This document shows, one piece after another, positions 45,051 through 54,358 of a DNA stretch of 64,000 nt. The first letter of the stretch is position 1, and each line of letters opens with the position of its first letter. Source of the stretch: Rusavskia elegans (taxonomy: Eukaryota; Ascomycota; Lecanoromycetes; Teloschistales; Teloschistaceae); the NCBI GenBank assembly GCA_011316305.1, contig SAUG01000077.1, forward strand, positions 357,712-421,711, in the 5' to 3' direction. The notes under the pieces were generated by a model that made no database searches, had not been told where the DNA came from, and worked only from the letters and a program-made list of their open reading frames with translations. Both the position numbers and the translations under genes were made by a program.

Positions 45051-45680
45051 TCAAGCAGAATTGACTGAAACAGATGACCCATGTTTTTTAGGCCGCCGCC
45101 GCCTGAGGTATTTTGATGGTGTGCCAGAACCATTGGTCTGGGATACCGTGGAGTCTGTATTTGAAGAAGTTGCGGTTGTTGGGGTTGCCAACGTAGTCGG
45201 GGGTGCAGCAGTAGTTGGAAAGGGTCCAAAGCCCGAGGGTGGCGACCGTGGTGGTGCTGAATGATAGCAGCGGAAACCAGTAGTATCCTTTGAGCCAGGT
45301 GATAAGCCCGAGGCTTCCGCAGGCGAAGTTGATAGTGGGGATAGCAACTGGCAGAATTGTCCAAAAATTTTAGAACTAACCTAATCATCAATGAATCTGC
45401 TACAAATATATGATTTCAGACCACTTACTCTTCCGTAAACGGTTGACTGGATTTCATGGTAGATAACATGTCCGGAATCGGGCCAAAGCTCCTTTAACCG
45501 TTTCTCAGAAGCGGCGTATAGGAGTTTCCCGTTCATGTTACATTTATTGACTTCAGCTGCAACCTTCTCGGGGTCTCTGTACAGGTCTTGGAAATGAGCC
45601 GTGAGCCAGGCTTCGACTTCTGTCAGGGTGGAGTCCGGGCTGGGGATTGGGTGGCTGAAAGGAGAGGCGGTTGCTGACAT
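45051..45680 (-). CDS. SAM-like domain protein
   Basis: Two exons (45680-45429, 45347-45051), 182 aa. Exon 1 encodes a compact helical domain, LTEVEAWLTAHFQDLY ... NMNGKLLYAASEKRLKELWP ... SGHVIYHEIQSTVYGR. This follows the SAM pattern: V-x-x-W-L near the start, G-x-x-L-L in the middle, L-x-x-L-G-H-x-x-x-x-I at the end. SAM domains mediate protein-protein or RNA contacts. Exon 2 in phase 0 gives a Pro/Ser/Thr-rich tail with a basic cluster KYLRRRRPKKHGSSVSVNS, a possible nuclear signal. The Met at 45680 was preferred because the 19 residues before it in frame look like leader sequence. Partners unknown. Confidence 0.55.
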
Positions 45681-46401
45681 ATTGGCAGACCCTTGACAGT
45701 TCTTGTGCGAGTGTGGTATTTGGTCTGAAGGATACAATTCTGCTCACTGCCTCGTATCTTACAGCTTGCAAAGAGAAAGACGTGGGAAATTTGCCGGGTG
45801 GGGTTTTTTGGAAAGTGAGTCAGAATTAGTTGGGGATGAGGGCAGCTGGTGGCAGGTGCAGTGTTGAACCTCCGCTAGTGGGGTTGCCCGTTTAGGGTTT
45901 AGCTGCAGAAATGATTCGATTCAGCACCTCCTTCCTCACCTACAAAGCAAACAAGACGAGAGCCCCCGCGAACTATGCTATCGCAAAGCTATTATGCTAT
46001 TATAAGCTATATCGCTTAAATAAAATACAGATCATAAATAAATGCTGCAGACTGAATACCTCAACCGTTGGCTACTACCACGCTTCCATAACCTATGTAC
46101 CGTGTATCCAAATCAAGTCGGTAGACCCCCTCTGAAAGTACTTTCAGCTCTGCTTCTTCTTTCTGGGCTTCCGTATCGTCTGTTGCGTAGGTAAAACTCC
46201 TCTCCCAGCTGCAAACATTTTCGCACATTGGGAATTCAACGGTCCTCCCGTAGGCAACAGGTAGAACACAAGGCCAAGATCGAGTGATAAGCAAGCCAAA
46301 CAAGCACCATGGGTTGAACAGTAGAAGCGCTGGGCTTGGATTTCACAATTGACGACCGCAGCTTTTACTTCCGCATTCAAATGATGACTTGTCAAGACGG
46401 C
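45681..46401. other. Intergenic, divergent upstream regions
   Basis: Upstream of the SAM-like gene (leftward) and the F-box gene (rightward). The first exon of the F-box gene may lie here. AT-rich patch at 45960-46060. Confidence 0.45.
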
Positions 46402-47519
46402 AATCAACGTTGAAGCTCTAGCTGATGAGATCTTGTTATCCATATTCCAGCTCATCCGCAATTCATTCATTACCAGCGCTCTGCTGCCCTCACTACTCAC
46501 ATACCGTCGATACTGTGGCGTCGGCACCGCTATACTCTATCAGGACATCCTTCTCGGAAACAAAAACATCCGGAAGTCGATTGAACCCTTGAGTAGACAT
46601 GCGCATCAAGTGCGAACACTGTCTATCAAGTTGCAACCCGTCGATGAGGAGATGTACATTCCAGAAGGACAGCCGTACAAGTTACCCGTCGGAGATGTAA
46701 AGAAGTTGAGGCTGAAAGGTAGCTAAGAAACACAAACGCTGTGGAAGGATTTACAAGACTTCGCCTTGGCGTTAAGAATCTTTCCACCTTGTCTATCACT
46801 GTGACTGCTGAGGGAAGAGATGCCTGGAAGAACGGATTCTGGCTTCATCTGCGCTATTTAGATGTCTTATCGAAGGCGCTGCCTCCATCGCTCGCCTATC
46901 CCGAGGTGGACTTGCCTTTTCTTGACACACCAGGTGTAAACCTCCAGCAGACCTCAAATACCCACTAAGATCAAGTCAGTTGTGGGGCCCCCGTTTTGGT
47001 GTGGTTTTGAGAGTCCCACACCAGGTGATGGCAGACCCATGCATCTTTGCCCTACCATCAGGCAGCTTCTTCCCCAGCTCAGGGAATTGCGTTTACGATT
47101 AAGGACTGTATGTGGAGCGCTGCTTGACGATTCCAAGGATGCACCGTTAAGAGCCGCCAGTTTGGAAAAGTTCATCATGAACATCAATGATTATGTTATG
47201 GGACCCTATACATGTGTCCCAATGGAGGCATCCAAACTGAACAAATTTGTCAACTATCCTCAAACCTTCGCTCCCGACGGAATTACCACGCCAGGACCTG
47301 GAGTCGAGGTCATGGGATCTTTCCAAACAGAGTCTTACTGGACCGCGACCTGTGCAAAGGCTCCTCAAGCAGGCTGTTTTCCCAGGGATTCAGCTCTTGG
47401 ATGTCTTCGGCTTCGAGCAGGGTGGATTCTATCGGTCGAGGTTTCTTCACCAGGCCGATGTGCTTGCGATAATACCAAATTTGGTGTCGTGCATACAACA
47501 GTATTGCCCCTGCATGTAA
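46402..47519 (+). CDS. F-box protein (5' end unresolved)
   Basis: The frame opens about 46402 without an ATG, so a 5' exon is missing. Proposed exons: up to 46674, 46728-46933, 46980-47248, 47331-47519. The N terminus VEALADEILLSIFQLIRNSF matches the F-box pattern (L-x-x-E-I-L-x-x-I-F), normally bound by Skp1 in SCF ubiquitin ligases. It is followed by CGVGTAILYQDILLGNKNIR and HAHQVRTLSIKLQPVDEEMY, typical of fungal F-box proteins. The rest has LRR-like helices (LPQLRELRLRLRTVCGALLD). All three introns have GT-AG ends and restore the frame, but the last donor (TTT-GTCAAC) is weak. The C terminus FEQGGFYRSRFLHQADV is plausible. A decayed gene is an alternative. Confidence 0.5.
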
Positions 47520-47614
47520 GGTATGCCCCGCATTTTGAACCTTCTGTCTTTCTCTCTCCCGGAGCACGGTGGAGCAATACCTTGCTGCCCTATCTGTAAT
47601 CTTCCTGATAGGCG

Positions 47615-48574
47615 ATGGTGGTACGAATCCCTGATGGCACGCACTTCAATTTAGAGAAGTATGGGATCACACATTTCCTGCGAATCCCACTTGCGACACG
47701 GCAATCAAGGCCCCAGCTTCGTGAGACTTTGAAGCAGGTTGCGCAGGATCCCATAGCAGCGGCACTGCCTGGAGATTGCTGGAAGCACCCTGAGCAACTT
47801 CACCACCAAATGGGTCTACTACGCTTGAATTCCCCCAAACGTGTGAGAGAAGCCTGCGAATTATTGAATGGAATCAGTGTCGGGTATCGTGAGGTGTTAG
47901 GCTCAGACCCTATTCGTAAGCAGCTCAAAAACAGTATCGAGATCATTTGGCTTACATGTTCCGCAGCATCAAGGAGTCTGACAAGGCTCGCCCCTGTGCA
48001 AGACTTATGGCAGCGTTCAGCTCCCAAAGTCGCTCTGAATGGCCTACACGACCAAGCCCACCTGCCAAGCTACCCGAAAGAAGCAAGAACGTTGGCTTGC
48101 AACGTCAAAGAGTCTCGTCCCTTCTTGTTCAACTTTACTTGGCGGATTCGCGATGTTTTCGTTGCGAGGGGTTTCATACCAGCGATTAAGGACGGATATA
48201 GGCCGGAGGCGCCACGGGTTTCTATTATGGCCACCAAATTCGTCAGATCAGATGTCCTTAGTGAAAAGCCCACATTGAGAGGTTTGAAACCTAATCGATC
48301 CCCAGTCTTCGATGCATCAGATCTACATGCAAAGTACAAAAATTATCCGTGGACCGCCGAATTTCCATTGGGAAAGATGTGTATCTCAGAATTCGGTCTC
48401 CGAGATGTGTGGAAGGGCGGCAAATTTGTCAGGACTGCTGATCGCGCTGTTCCCCTTCCTGGCGTATCACCCGACGTGCTTTCTTCTGAGGACCCAGATG
48501 AGCACTTTGTCAGACGGCCTTCCAACACCACCCCTCAGACTTCACTATACATACCATCAACGCCATCTTCGTGA
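47615..48574 (+). CDS. AKAP7-like 2H-phosphoesterase-fold protein, probably inactive
   Basis: Single exon, 319 aa. The layout follows the AKAP7/ASCC1 branch of the 2H phosphoesterase superfamily: ITHFLRIPLATRQSRPQLRE near the start, ALPGDCWKHPEQLHHQMGLL at motif one, RVREACELLNGI, APRVSIMATKFVRSDV at motif two, and FDASDLHAKYKNYPWTAEFP followed by KMCISEFGLRDV. In active enzymes both motifs read H-x-T/S-x. Here motif one is HHQM (Thr replaced) and motif two is SIMA (His lost), so cyclic-phosphodiesterase activity is unlikely. It may act as an RNA- or nucleotide-binding protein. It starts 95 bp after the F-box frame in the same orientation. Confidence 0.62.
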   Translation: MVVRIPDGTHFNLEKYGITHFLRIPLATRQSRPQLRETLKQVAQDPIAAALPGDCWKHPEQLHHQMGLLRLNSPKRVREACELLNGISVGYREVLGSDPIRKQLKNSIEIIWLTCSAASRSLTRLAPVQDLWQRSAPKVALNGLHDQAHLPSYPKEARTLACNVKESRPFLFNFTWRIRDVFVARGFIPAIKDGYRPEAPRVSIMATKFVRSDVLSEKPTLRGLKPNRSPVFDASDLHAKYKNYPWTAEFPLGKMCISEFGLRDVWKGGKFVRTADRAVPLPGVSPDVLSSEDPDEHFVRRPSNTTPQTSLYIPSTPSS

Positions 48575-49864
48575 GATTAATCAGAGGGCGATGTGGAAAG
48601 AAGCGTCCTTCTGCTAGCAGAGTATATGACAACCGGCTACTAGTAAAAGCAGCTGTATAGTACAGATGTTCTGAATACCTGAATTACTCGTTATTCTCCT
48701 TCGCAGAACAAGATAGTTGGGCCTCCCTCAGTCCTGGGGATCGACAACACTATGTTTCTCCACTTCCAGCATATGAAGGGGAGATTGTGATCTGTCTATT
48801 GCCCTACAGCTTGCAATTGGCAATGTTTACTCATCCAAAATCTTCGCAAATCTATGAAGTTTTGCCTTTCAACCGTGGTAAGTTTAGGATATTCGAGAAA
48901 GGGTTGGCAATATTGTGCCACGAACAGGCTCTACGGGACCTCAATAATAAGGTAAGTCGTGCTTATGCCATGGATATGCGTCCCTTTATCATCTAACCTG
49001 GACATGGTGCTCGGGATGAAGCCAAAGATAAACTTCATTAAAGAACTCATAATAGATGTCGTACTCATTCCTTTCTCTTTTCTACCTTCCGCTTGTTGGA
49101 AAATCGTGTATCGTACATTGAAATCTTGGAACCCCAGCCAATTATCCAGCTCCGGTGTTGACAATAAATGGATGATCATGTCCATAAAAGCTGCGCGACA
49201 AGCATCGAAAACAGAAGAGCTGCAGAGAAACTTCTCTACACCAGGACAAGAATGTCCTCCTCCGTTTGCTTCATGATAGATTTCATTGTCTTGACTTCCA
49301 ACCGCGTTTCGATCAATTCCAATGCTTGTATCATTGGCTAAATCGCTTGGGAGCTCGCCACAATGGTGTTTGGTACCAGTAAATTTTCCTTTTTTTTTTT
49401 TTTTTTTGGGCTAGCTGTGATTCGGGATTACCAAGTGGCATCCCAAGGGACAGCAGCCGTTGCTGCAAGCATGGATATCTACACTTTTGGATCGAACGTC
49501 AACCTCGGAGAGAAAGAGTCCGTTGAGAAGCCTAAAACATGGGTAATGGATCCATTAATCGTTTGGAACGGGTAACGCCACGAAAGAGCGAATTTACCAA
49601 CAACACCACGGGGTACAAGATGCTCCTGGATGATGTGACCATTTGAACGCGAACCAAAATTTCCTGGTGTTGTGATATCGATAAGTCTCAAGGTGGTTGT
49701 TGTTTCTTTGCAGAGAACGGTGATGGGAGATAAGGAAAATCTATACCGATATCTGCTCTTTCCTCCCCCACCACCGTACATCTCCAAACAGCATCCAGCA
49801 TCGCCGTACCTCCGTGAGCAGATCCGATCCACTCGCCACCCAAAAGAACATCTCGCAACCGACA
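48575..49864. other. Intergenic with poly-T tract
   Basis: 1.3 kb with short frames only. Contains a run of 18 T at 49390-49407. The right end is the upstream region of the small secreted protein. Confidence 0.5.
49390..49407. repeat. Poly-T tract (18 nt)
   Basis: Uninterrupted T homopolymer. It could be the reverse of a retroposon poly-A tail or a simple slippage run; no element body is recognised beside it. Confidence 0.9.
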
Positions 49865-50177
49865 ATGCGTCCCCCACTCCAAAACACCCTCTACCTCGCT
49901 CTCACCCTGGCTTTCACAATCTGCACCATTGCAGCCGCCAACGACACCGATGTGACCCCTCGCCAAGACGACAGAATCGCTTGCTTTACCGAATGCAACT
50001 GGACCTACGAGCAATGCTTGACTCATGCCAGTAACACACCGGAGAAACAATCTTGGTAAATTATATCTATCTTCCTGTTTTGATGATCATGGGTTGAGAC
50101 GTAGTTTCTGCAGTGATTCGAACATGACTGTCTGCGAGAAGATGTGTATGGGGAATAGGGCAAGAGGGTCGGTGTAG
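49865..50177 (+). CDS. Small secreted cysteine-rich protein
   Basis: Two exons (49865-50055, 50114-50177), 84 aa. The N terminus MRPPLQNTLYLALTLAFTIC is a signal peptide, cleaved probably after CTIAAA. The mature peptide of about 60 residues holds six cysteines in the contexts IACFTECNWTYEQCLTH, KQSCDSN and VCEKMCMGN. The pattern is C-x3-C-x6-C ... C-x6-C-x3-C, which is nearly mirror-symmetric and suggests a paired-helix disulfide hairpin. The splice creates the fourth cysteine (TG|T). One sequon (NWT) lies between Cys 2 and 3. Small secreted cysteine proteins of this size are often effectors or antimicrobials in fungi; no function can be assigned. It lies between copies A and B of the WQAHRxW family. 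Confidence 0.68.
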
Positions 50178-51786
50178 GGCGTGAGAAAAATGCATTGGGG
50201 TTTGAGGGGGAGGATACGACATCTGAACTCGGCTTCCATGATGTCGGGATCTCCGTGAAGCAGTTCTGCTTTGTTCTAGCGAAGAAAATTGGTAATTGGA
50301 AACATCCAGGTGAAGTTTTCAAAAGGACGCATTCATGTTCTTGCTTATTGTTTGATGCCTTCCAAAAGAAAAACGTAGCTAGGGTATGAGATCGCTTTGG
50401 AATGATATCGCTGAATTCATGTTGCTAGGTCATCTCTACCATCGCTTTGTCCCAGAGCTAGACAGACGCAGCTCCCTTACTTCTCTCAATTCATTCCCGA
50501 AAATGCTTTCATGTTGAAAACATGATAGGTTCTGATAGTGGAAGACTGACAGGAGTAGTCGGATGTACACATTCTGACAGAGATTGCAATGAGGAAAGTA
50601 TATCTGAAAGATCATCTGGGTAGAGGGACTCATGGTACATTGCGGAAACCGTCGATATAGGGGCTGCCCAGCAGTCACTTAAGAGGGAAAAATATCTCGG
50701 TGCTTGGACAGCTTGAGAACAGTAAAGGACATTTAAGACGGTCAGAGGATGGGACCCCGCAGACGAATGCGGCTGCCGCTGAGTCATCGACAGCTCGGGA
50801 AAGAAGAGTCGACAAGCGATCTAATCATCGCTGATGAATTGTCCTGAGGTCGGGAACAGCGGTCATTGGCCTTCTCTCCTACCGATCAGGCCCAGTCGGC
50901 TATCTTGATCCTTTTGGACCAAGGCATTTCTGGAATTGACACACCAATGCTGTGCTGCTGACGGCCAAGCTAGCTACATCCAACTCCTCATGTCGCCATG
51001 GCTCTGGATGGCGGTACTGTGTTTGGACCGCGCAATACCTTAGCCAATGTGGTCTCGGGAGACTTAGTTAGCGGATGGTTGTCTGCAGTGCCTGACTACA
51101 ACGGTCATGAAAGGAAGACGGTGTGCTTAATGATCGAGATCTACATCGCAACGTCAAAAGGCTTGAATGACGCTAATACTAGTGATATTCCTTGTGCACT
51201 GTCTGAGGCAACGTCATCGCGGCCTCCATGCGGTCACAGTCGCGGGAAGGGGAAGGATGATTTAGCGGGATCCCGTTCGCAGTCGGTGTACCGTGGCATT
51301 GCATGTCGATAACAAGCTAGCCAGTCATCGCGCTCGCTAAAATCTCCCTTGCATCGTAAGCCGCCACTTGTTTGTTGCAAGAGAACTGAAGCACGAGGTG
51401 GATGGCTGGGATAATATAGAACACTGTGTAAACCTTGGCACTGGGCCCCACTTGTTGAACACAACGTGGGCTCCCTAAATTCTTAGCACTACCCCAATGA
51501 ATAAAACCCTGAGACGCTGCTCAAGAAATATTCTGGTTTTGAGACAGATGCACGTTTCCCGATGGGGGAAAGGGACGGCTATCTAGCGTGTACTGCCGAG
51601 ATGCTTGGAAGTGTCGAGGTCCCCCGGCCCGCGGGTGCATGCAACAGTATACAGCTGGAATCACGAGAATGGCAAGGGGTTGACCACGGCACCGAGCCTC
51701 ATATAGGAGCCATCGACATATAAACCCTCGAAGATGTCTCCGCAGATGGCTTCTCGAAGTCTACCAAGCAACTCGTCTCACTCAAC
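50178..51786. other. Intergenic, no supported gene
   Basis: 1.6 kb of short frames. A 104-aa plus frame at 50998-51312 begins with ATG but shows no domain. Contains the upstream region of copy B. Confidence 0.5.
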
Positions 51787-52251
51787 ATGCCTTTCATTAC
51801 CAACAAGGCTGAGCACTCCAGCACACCCCTCACACCATCCCCAGCAACGTCCTCCACCAGCAGTAGCGAGCTGGCTGTCACCATCACTTTCGGTCTCTGC
51901 GCTGTAGTTGGCACCGCAATTACCCTCTGGCAAGCTCATCGCCTATGGGGGATGTTCCGTCACCACAGGCTTCACAGTGCCCGTGCTCATGAGGACGAGG
52001 GTACATTCGCTGCCCCCGCTTGACGATACCAAGCTCACGCCCTCCTCTTAGAAGCCATCTCCGCCGTCGATGTGGAGCTTGCCTCGGTGGGGACCATGTC
52101 ATCAACCGGAACTGCTACGTACGTCTTTCCACAAGCCTTCCACCCATGCAACAAACTCCGCTCATCTCTATCCATACATAGCGCCGATCCAGCCCCGGAT
52201 ATCTCCACAGCCAGCAGCGTTCAGTCAGGGCAAGATGCTGTCGACCAATGA
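51787..52251 (+). CDS. WQAHRxW-family small membrane protein, copy B
   Basis: Three exons (51787-52000, 52052-52118, 52182-52251), 116 aa. The N terminus MPFITNKAEHSSTPLTPSPA is Ser/Thr/Pro-rich and shares MPFI-x-N with copy C. One membrane helix (about 29-48, LAVTITFGLCAVVGTAITLW) runs into WQAHRLW and a His/Arg-rich segment (GMFRHHRLHSARAHEDE). Intron 1 (phase 1) follows it. Exon 2 encodes SAVDVELASVGTMSSTGTAT, whose D-V-E-L core is shared with copies C and D. Intron 2 is phase 2 as in those copies. Exon 3 is short, Ser-rich and acidic. Topology by charge: N terminus outside or lumenal, tail cytosolic. I recognise no described family. Confidence 0.75.
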
Positions 52252-53871
52252 TAATGCAAAGACCCAGTAATGAGGAATAAAACCGCAATGGCACAACTCA
52301 TCAGGCTCCACACGTTGCGGCGTCAACGGCATGTCTATGTCCTAGCACAACTACAATGGTGTTCGGATCTTCGAATTGAGGGGCCTTGGGTTATGTATGT
52401 ACGAATATTACGAGGGTATACGGTGCGACGTTCAGAACATGAGCATCCATCAATGAGGAGTATCAAGGCCGGTAGGATATGCACAAGCACGCCTCGTTTA
52501 TGATCAATTGGTACTTTACAACTTCCAAGCTACCACTGTCTTCTGCGTTGAGATGTATCTCCTGCTTGAATCGTATCATTACCATGCGTGTTTCCATTGA
52601 ATCAGTCAAATCCTCGATCTTTACGAGATCTTGAATGGGCACTTCTCTCTCCATTCTGGGTCCGTAGGTTCAAGTCTGTAAGGGACTTTCCTTAAGGATA
52701 AGTACTTAATACGCTAGCACAAATCCTGATAGGGGCAATGTACGGTTTGAATCCTTTAGGGTACTCAAGAACTCTATAAAGACTGCCGTCTCCCTCGCCC
52801 CGTTCACGACTCATCAAGCGACTGGGACAGGTCTTGGCTGCAGACTCGAGCCACCATCCCTCAAAAGCTTGATACGGCTCAACTGGTCTTCCACCAATCA
52901 AGAAAGGTGAGCCGGCTCACCTTTCTTGATTGGTTGGCGCATCGGAGCCCGGAAGGATTACGTAATCTCTGAAGGCTGCGAAACGGTCTAGCCACAATCT
53001 CCAAGCTTCCCGAGTCCAGCCTGCAGCGACCCCTGACGCAGGCTCCAAAGCGGTTTAATGTCAGATAGAGCTGTACGTGCGGACCATGTAAAGGTGGACA
53101 AGCTCTGTCGTCGACAGGTCCGGCACGCTACCAGATGCAGTGCGTCGAGTGATGGTCCCTTTCCAGACTGGTCGGTGGAAGTATGGTGCAAGGTGCAAGG
53201 AGCATGTCAGGCGTTGGCCCAATCATGTCGACTCTCTATCCAGATTCCAGAACACACAGCCACCGGGTGCCCAACCCTAACGTCAGGTTCTCCGCTGGGG
53301 AAAGGAAGCCACCATCGACCATCGTTATTCCCGGGATACCTAGCTCCAGCCGCGACCACGGACAAGGCGGTCGTTGGCCTCGCACGACAGAACGAACAAG
53401 AGAAATTGGAATCTGTAGGTAAGTAGCCAGCTTTGACTATGCATTTGTAGCGATGATACAGTCGCTTGAAGCCCTGGGCGCGAGCCCGAGTTCGTAATTA
53501 TGATTCTTGGTGGCATCTCAAGCTAATGGCTTCGGTCACATCTGTTTCGAGATCCGATGCAACGACCTGGAGCGAAGGCTCGGTTTCTCACGATTGTAAC
53601 CTACTGTGATTCCCGATGCCGGTTTGGCAAGATATCTCTCTATGGCGGGTACGTGGGGATCCGAAGTTTTTGATGTACGAGTAGGAATGATCCACCCGAG
53701 CAAGGCTGCAGGTGCGTTAGGCTGTGCTACTGTACCTGGTGTGTCAATTGATTTATTGTCGGACGATCTGCGTAAGTGATTTGATAAAACCTCCATGATG
53801 TCTCCACCTACACTTTCTTATCATCACATACTCTACTCGTCCTCTTCCTTAGCTGCTTCTTCTAATCGACC
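52252..53871. other. Intergenic with 42-bp palindrome
   Basis: 1.6 kb without a supported gene; contains the perfect palindrome at 52893-52934 and the upstream region of copy C. Confidence 0.5.
52893..52934. repeat. 42-bp perfect palindrome
   Basis: The 21 bases ACCAATCAAGAAAGGTGAGC (plus one C) ending at 52913 are followed immediately by their exact reverse complement through 52934. There is no spacer, so the DNA could form a cruciform. It is not inside a recognised gene. Confidence 0.92.
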
Positions 53872-54358
53872 ATGCCTTTCATCATCAACAGAACAGAAGG
53901 CCCAAGCCGCAATCTTCCCTCTCAAGTACCCACAACCATAATCGCAACCAACACATCATCCGAAATAGCCGTCACCGCCGTTTTCGGTGTCTTCGCCATT
54001 GTCTTGGCCGTCGCGACCCTTTGGCAAGCTCGTCGCCATTGGCAGACTTTACGCCGACTTGTCGACAAGCCGCCAACCCAGGACCAGCATCGTGGTATGG
54101 TGCCTGCTCTCCATCTGACACTATTTTGCTAATGATCGTCATCCAGAAGTTGCGAGTGCTGGAGACGTGGAACTCGGCCATATGTCCGGCGCGTCTTCGA
54201 CGACGGTCGTGGAGGATCCGTATGTGTTCACCTGGCAGCTCTTCCGTGCTTTTGTTTACTCGCTGACTTGCACTGGGAGTAGTGATTCATTGGCTATGAA
54301 TGGATCTGGCCACAGTAATAACCATCAACGATTAGATGATGCAGGACCAGAGCGATAG
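53872..54358 (+). CDS. WQAHRxW-family small membrane protein, copy C
   Basis: Three exons (53872-54094, 54147-54219, 54280-54358), 124 aa. It starts MPFIINRTEGPSRN, like copy B. The membrane helix (about 32-51, IAVTAVFGVFAIVLAVATLW) leads into WQARRHW and a basic segment (QTLRRLVDK). Exon 2 encodes VASAGDVELGHMSGASSTTV, again with D-V-E-L, and the intron phases (1 then 2) match copies B and D. The second intron is exactly 60 nt, in frame and free of stops, so retaining it would insert 20 residues (YVFTWQLFRAFVYSL-like, hydrophobic) without truncation. The tail is Asn/Ser-rich (GSGHSNNHQRLDDAGPER). Function unknown. Confidence 0.75.

Noticed and set aside
44776..45054. 92-aa minus-strand frame after the SAM gene
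   Set aside because: Cannot be spliced to the SAM gene in frame with the signals I can see, and has no domain.
45061..45347. Alternative frame of SAM-gene exon 2 that would encode a hydrophobic, aromatic segment
   Set aside because: The GT-AG splice at 45428/45348 joins in phase 0 to the Ser/Pro-rich frame, so the hydrophobic frame would require a different acceptor.
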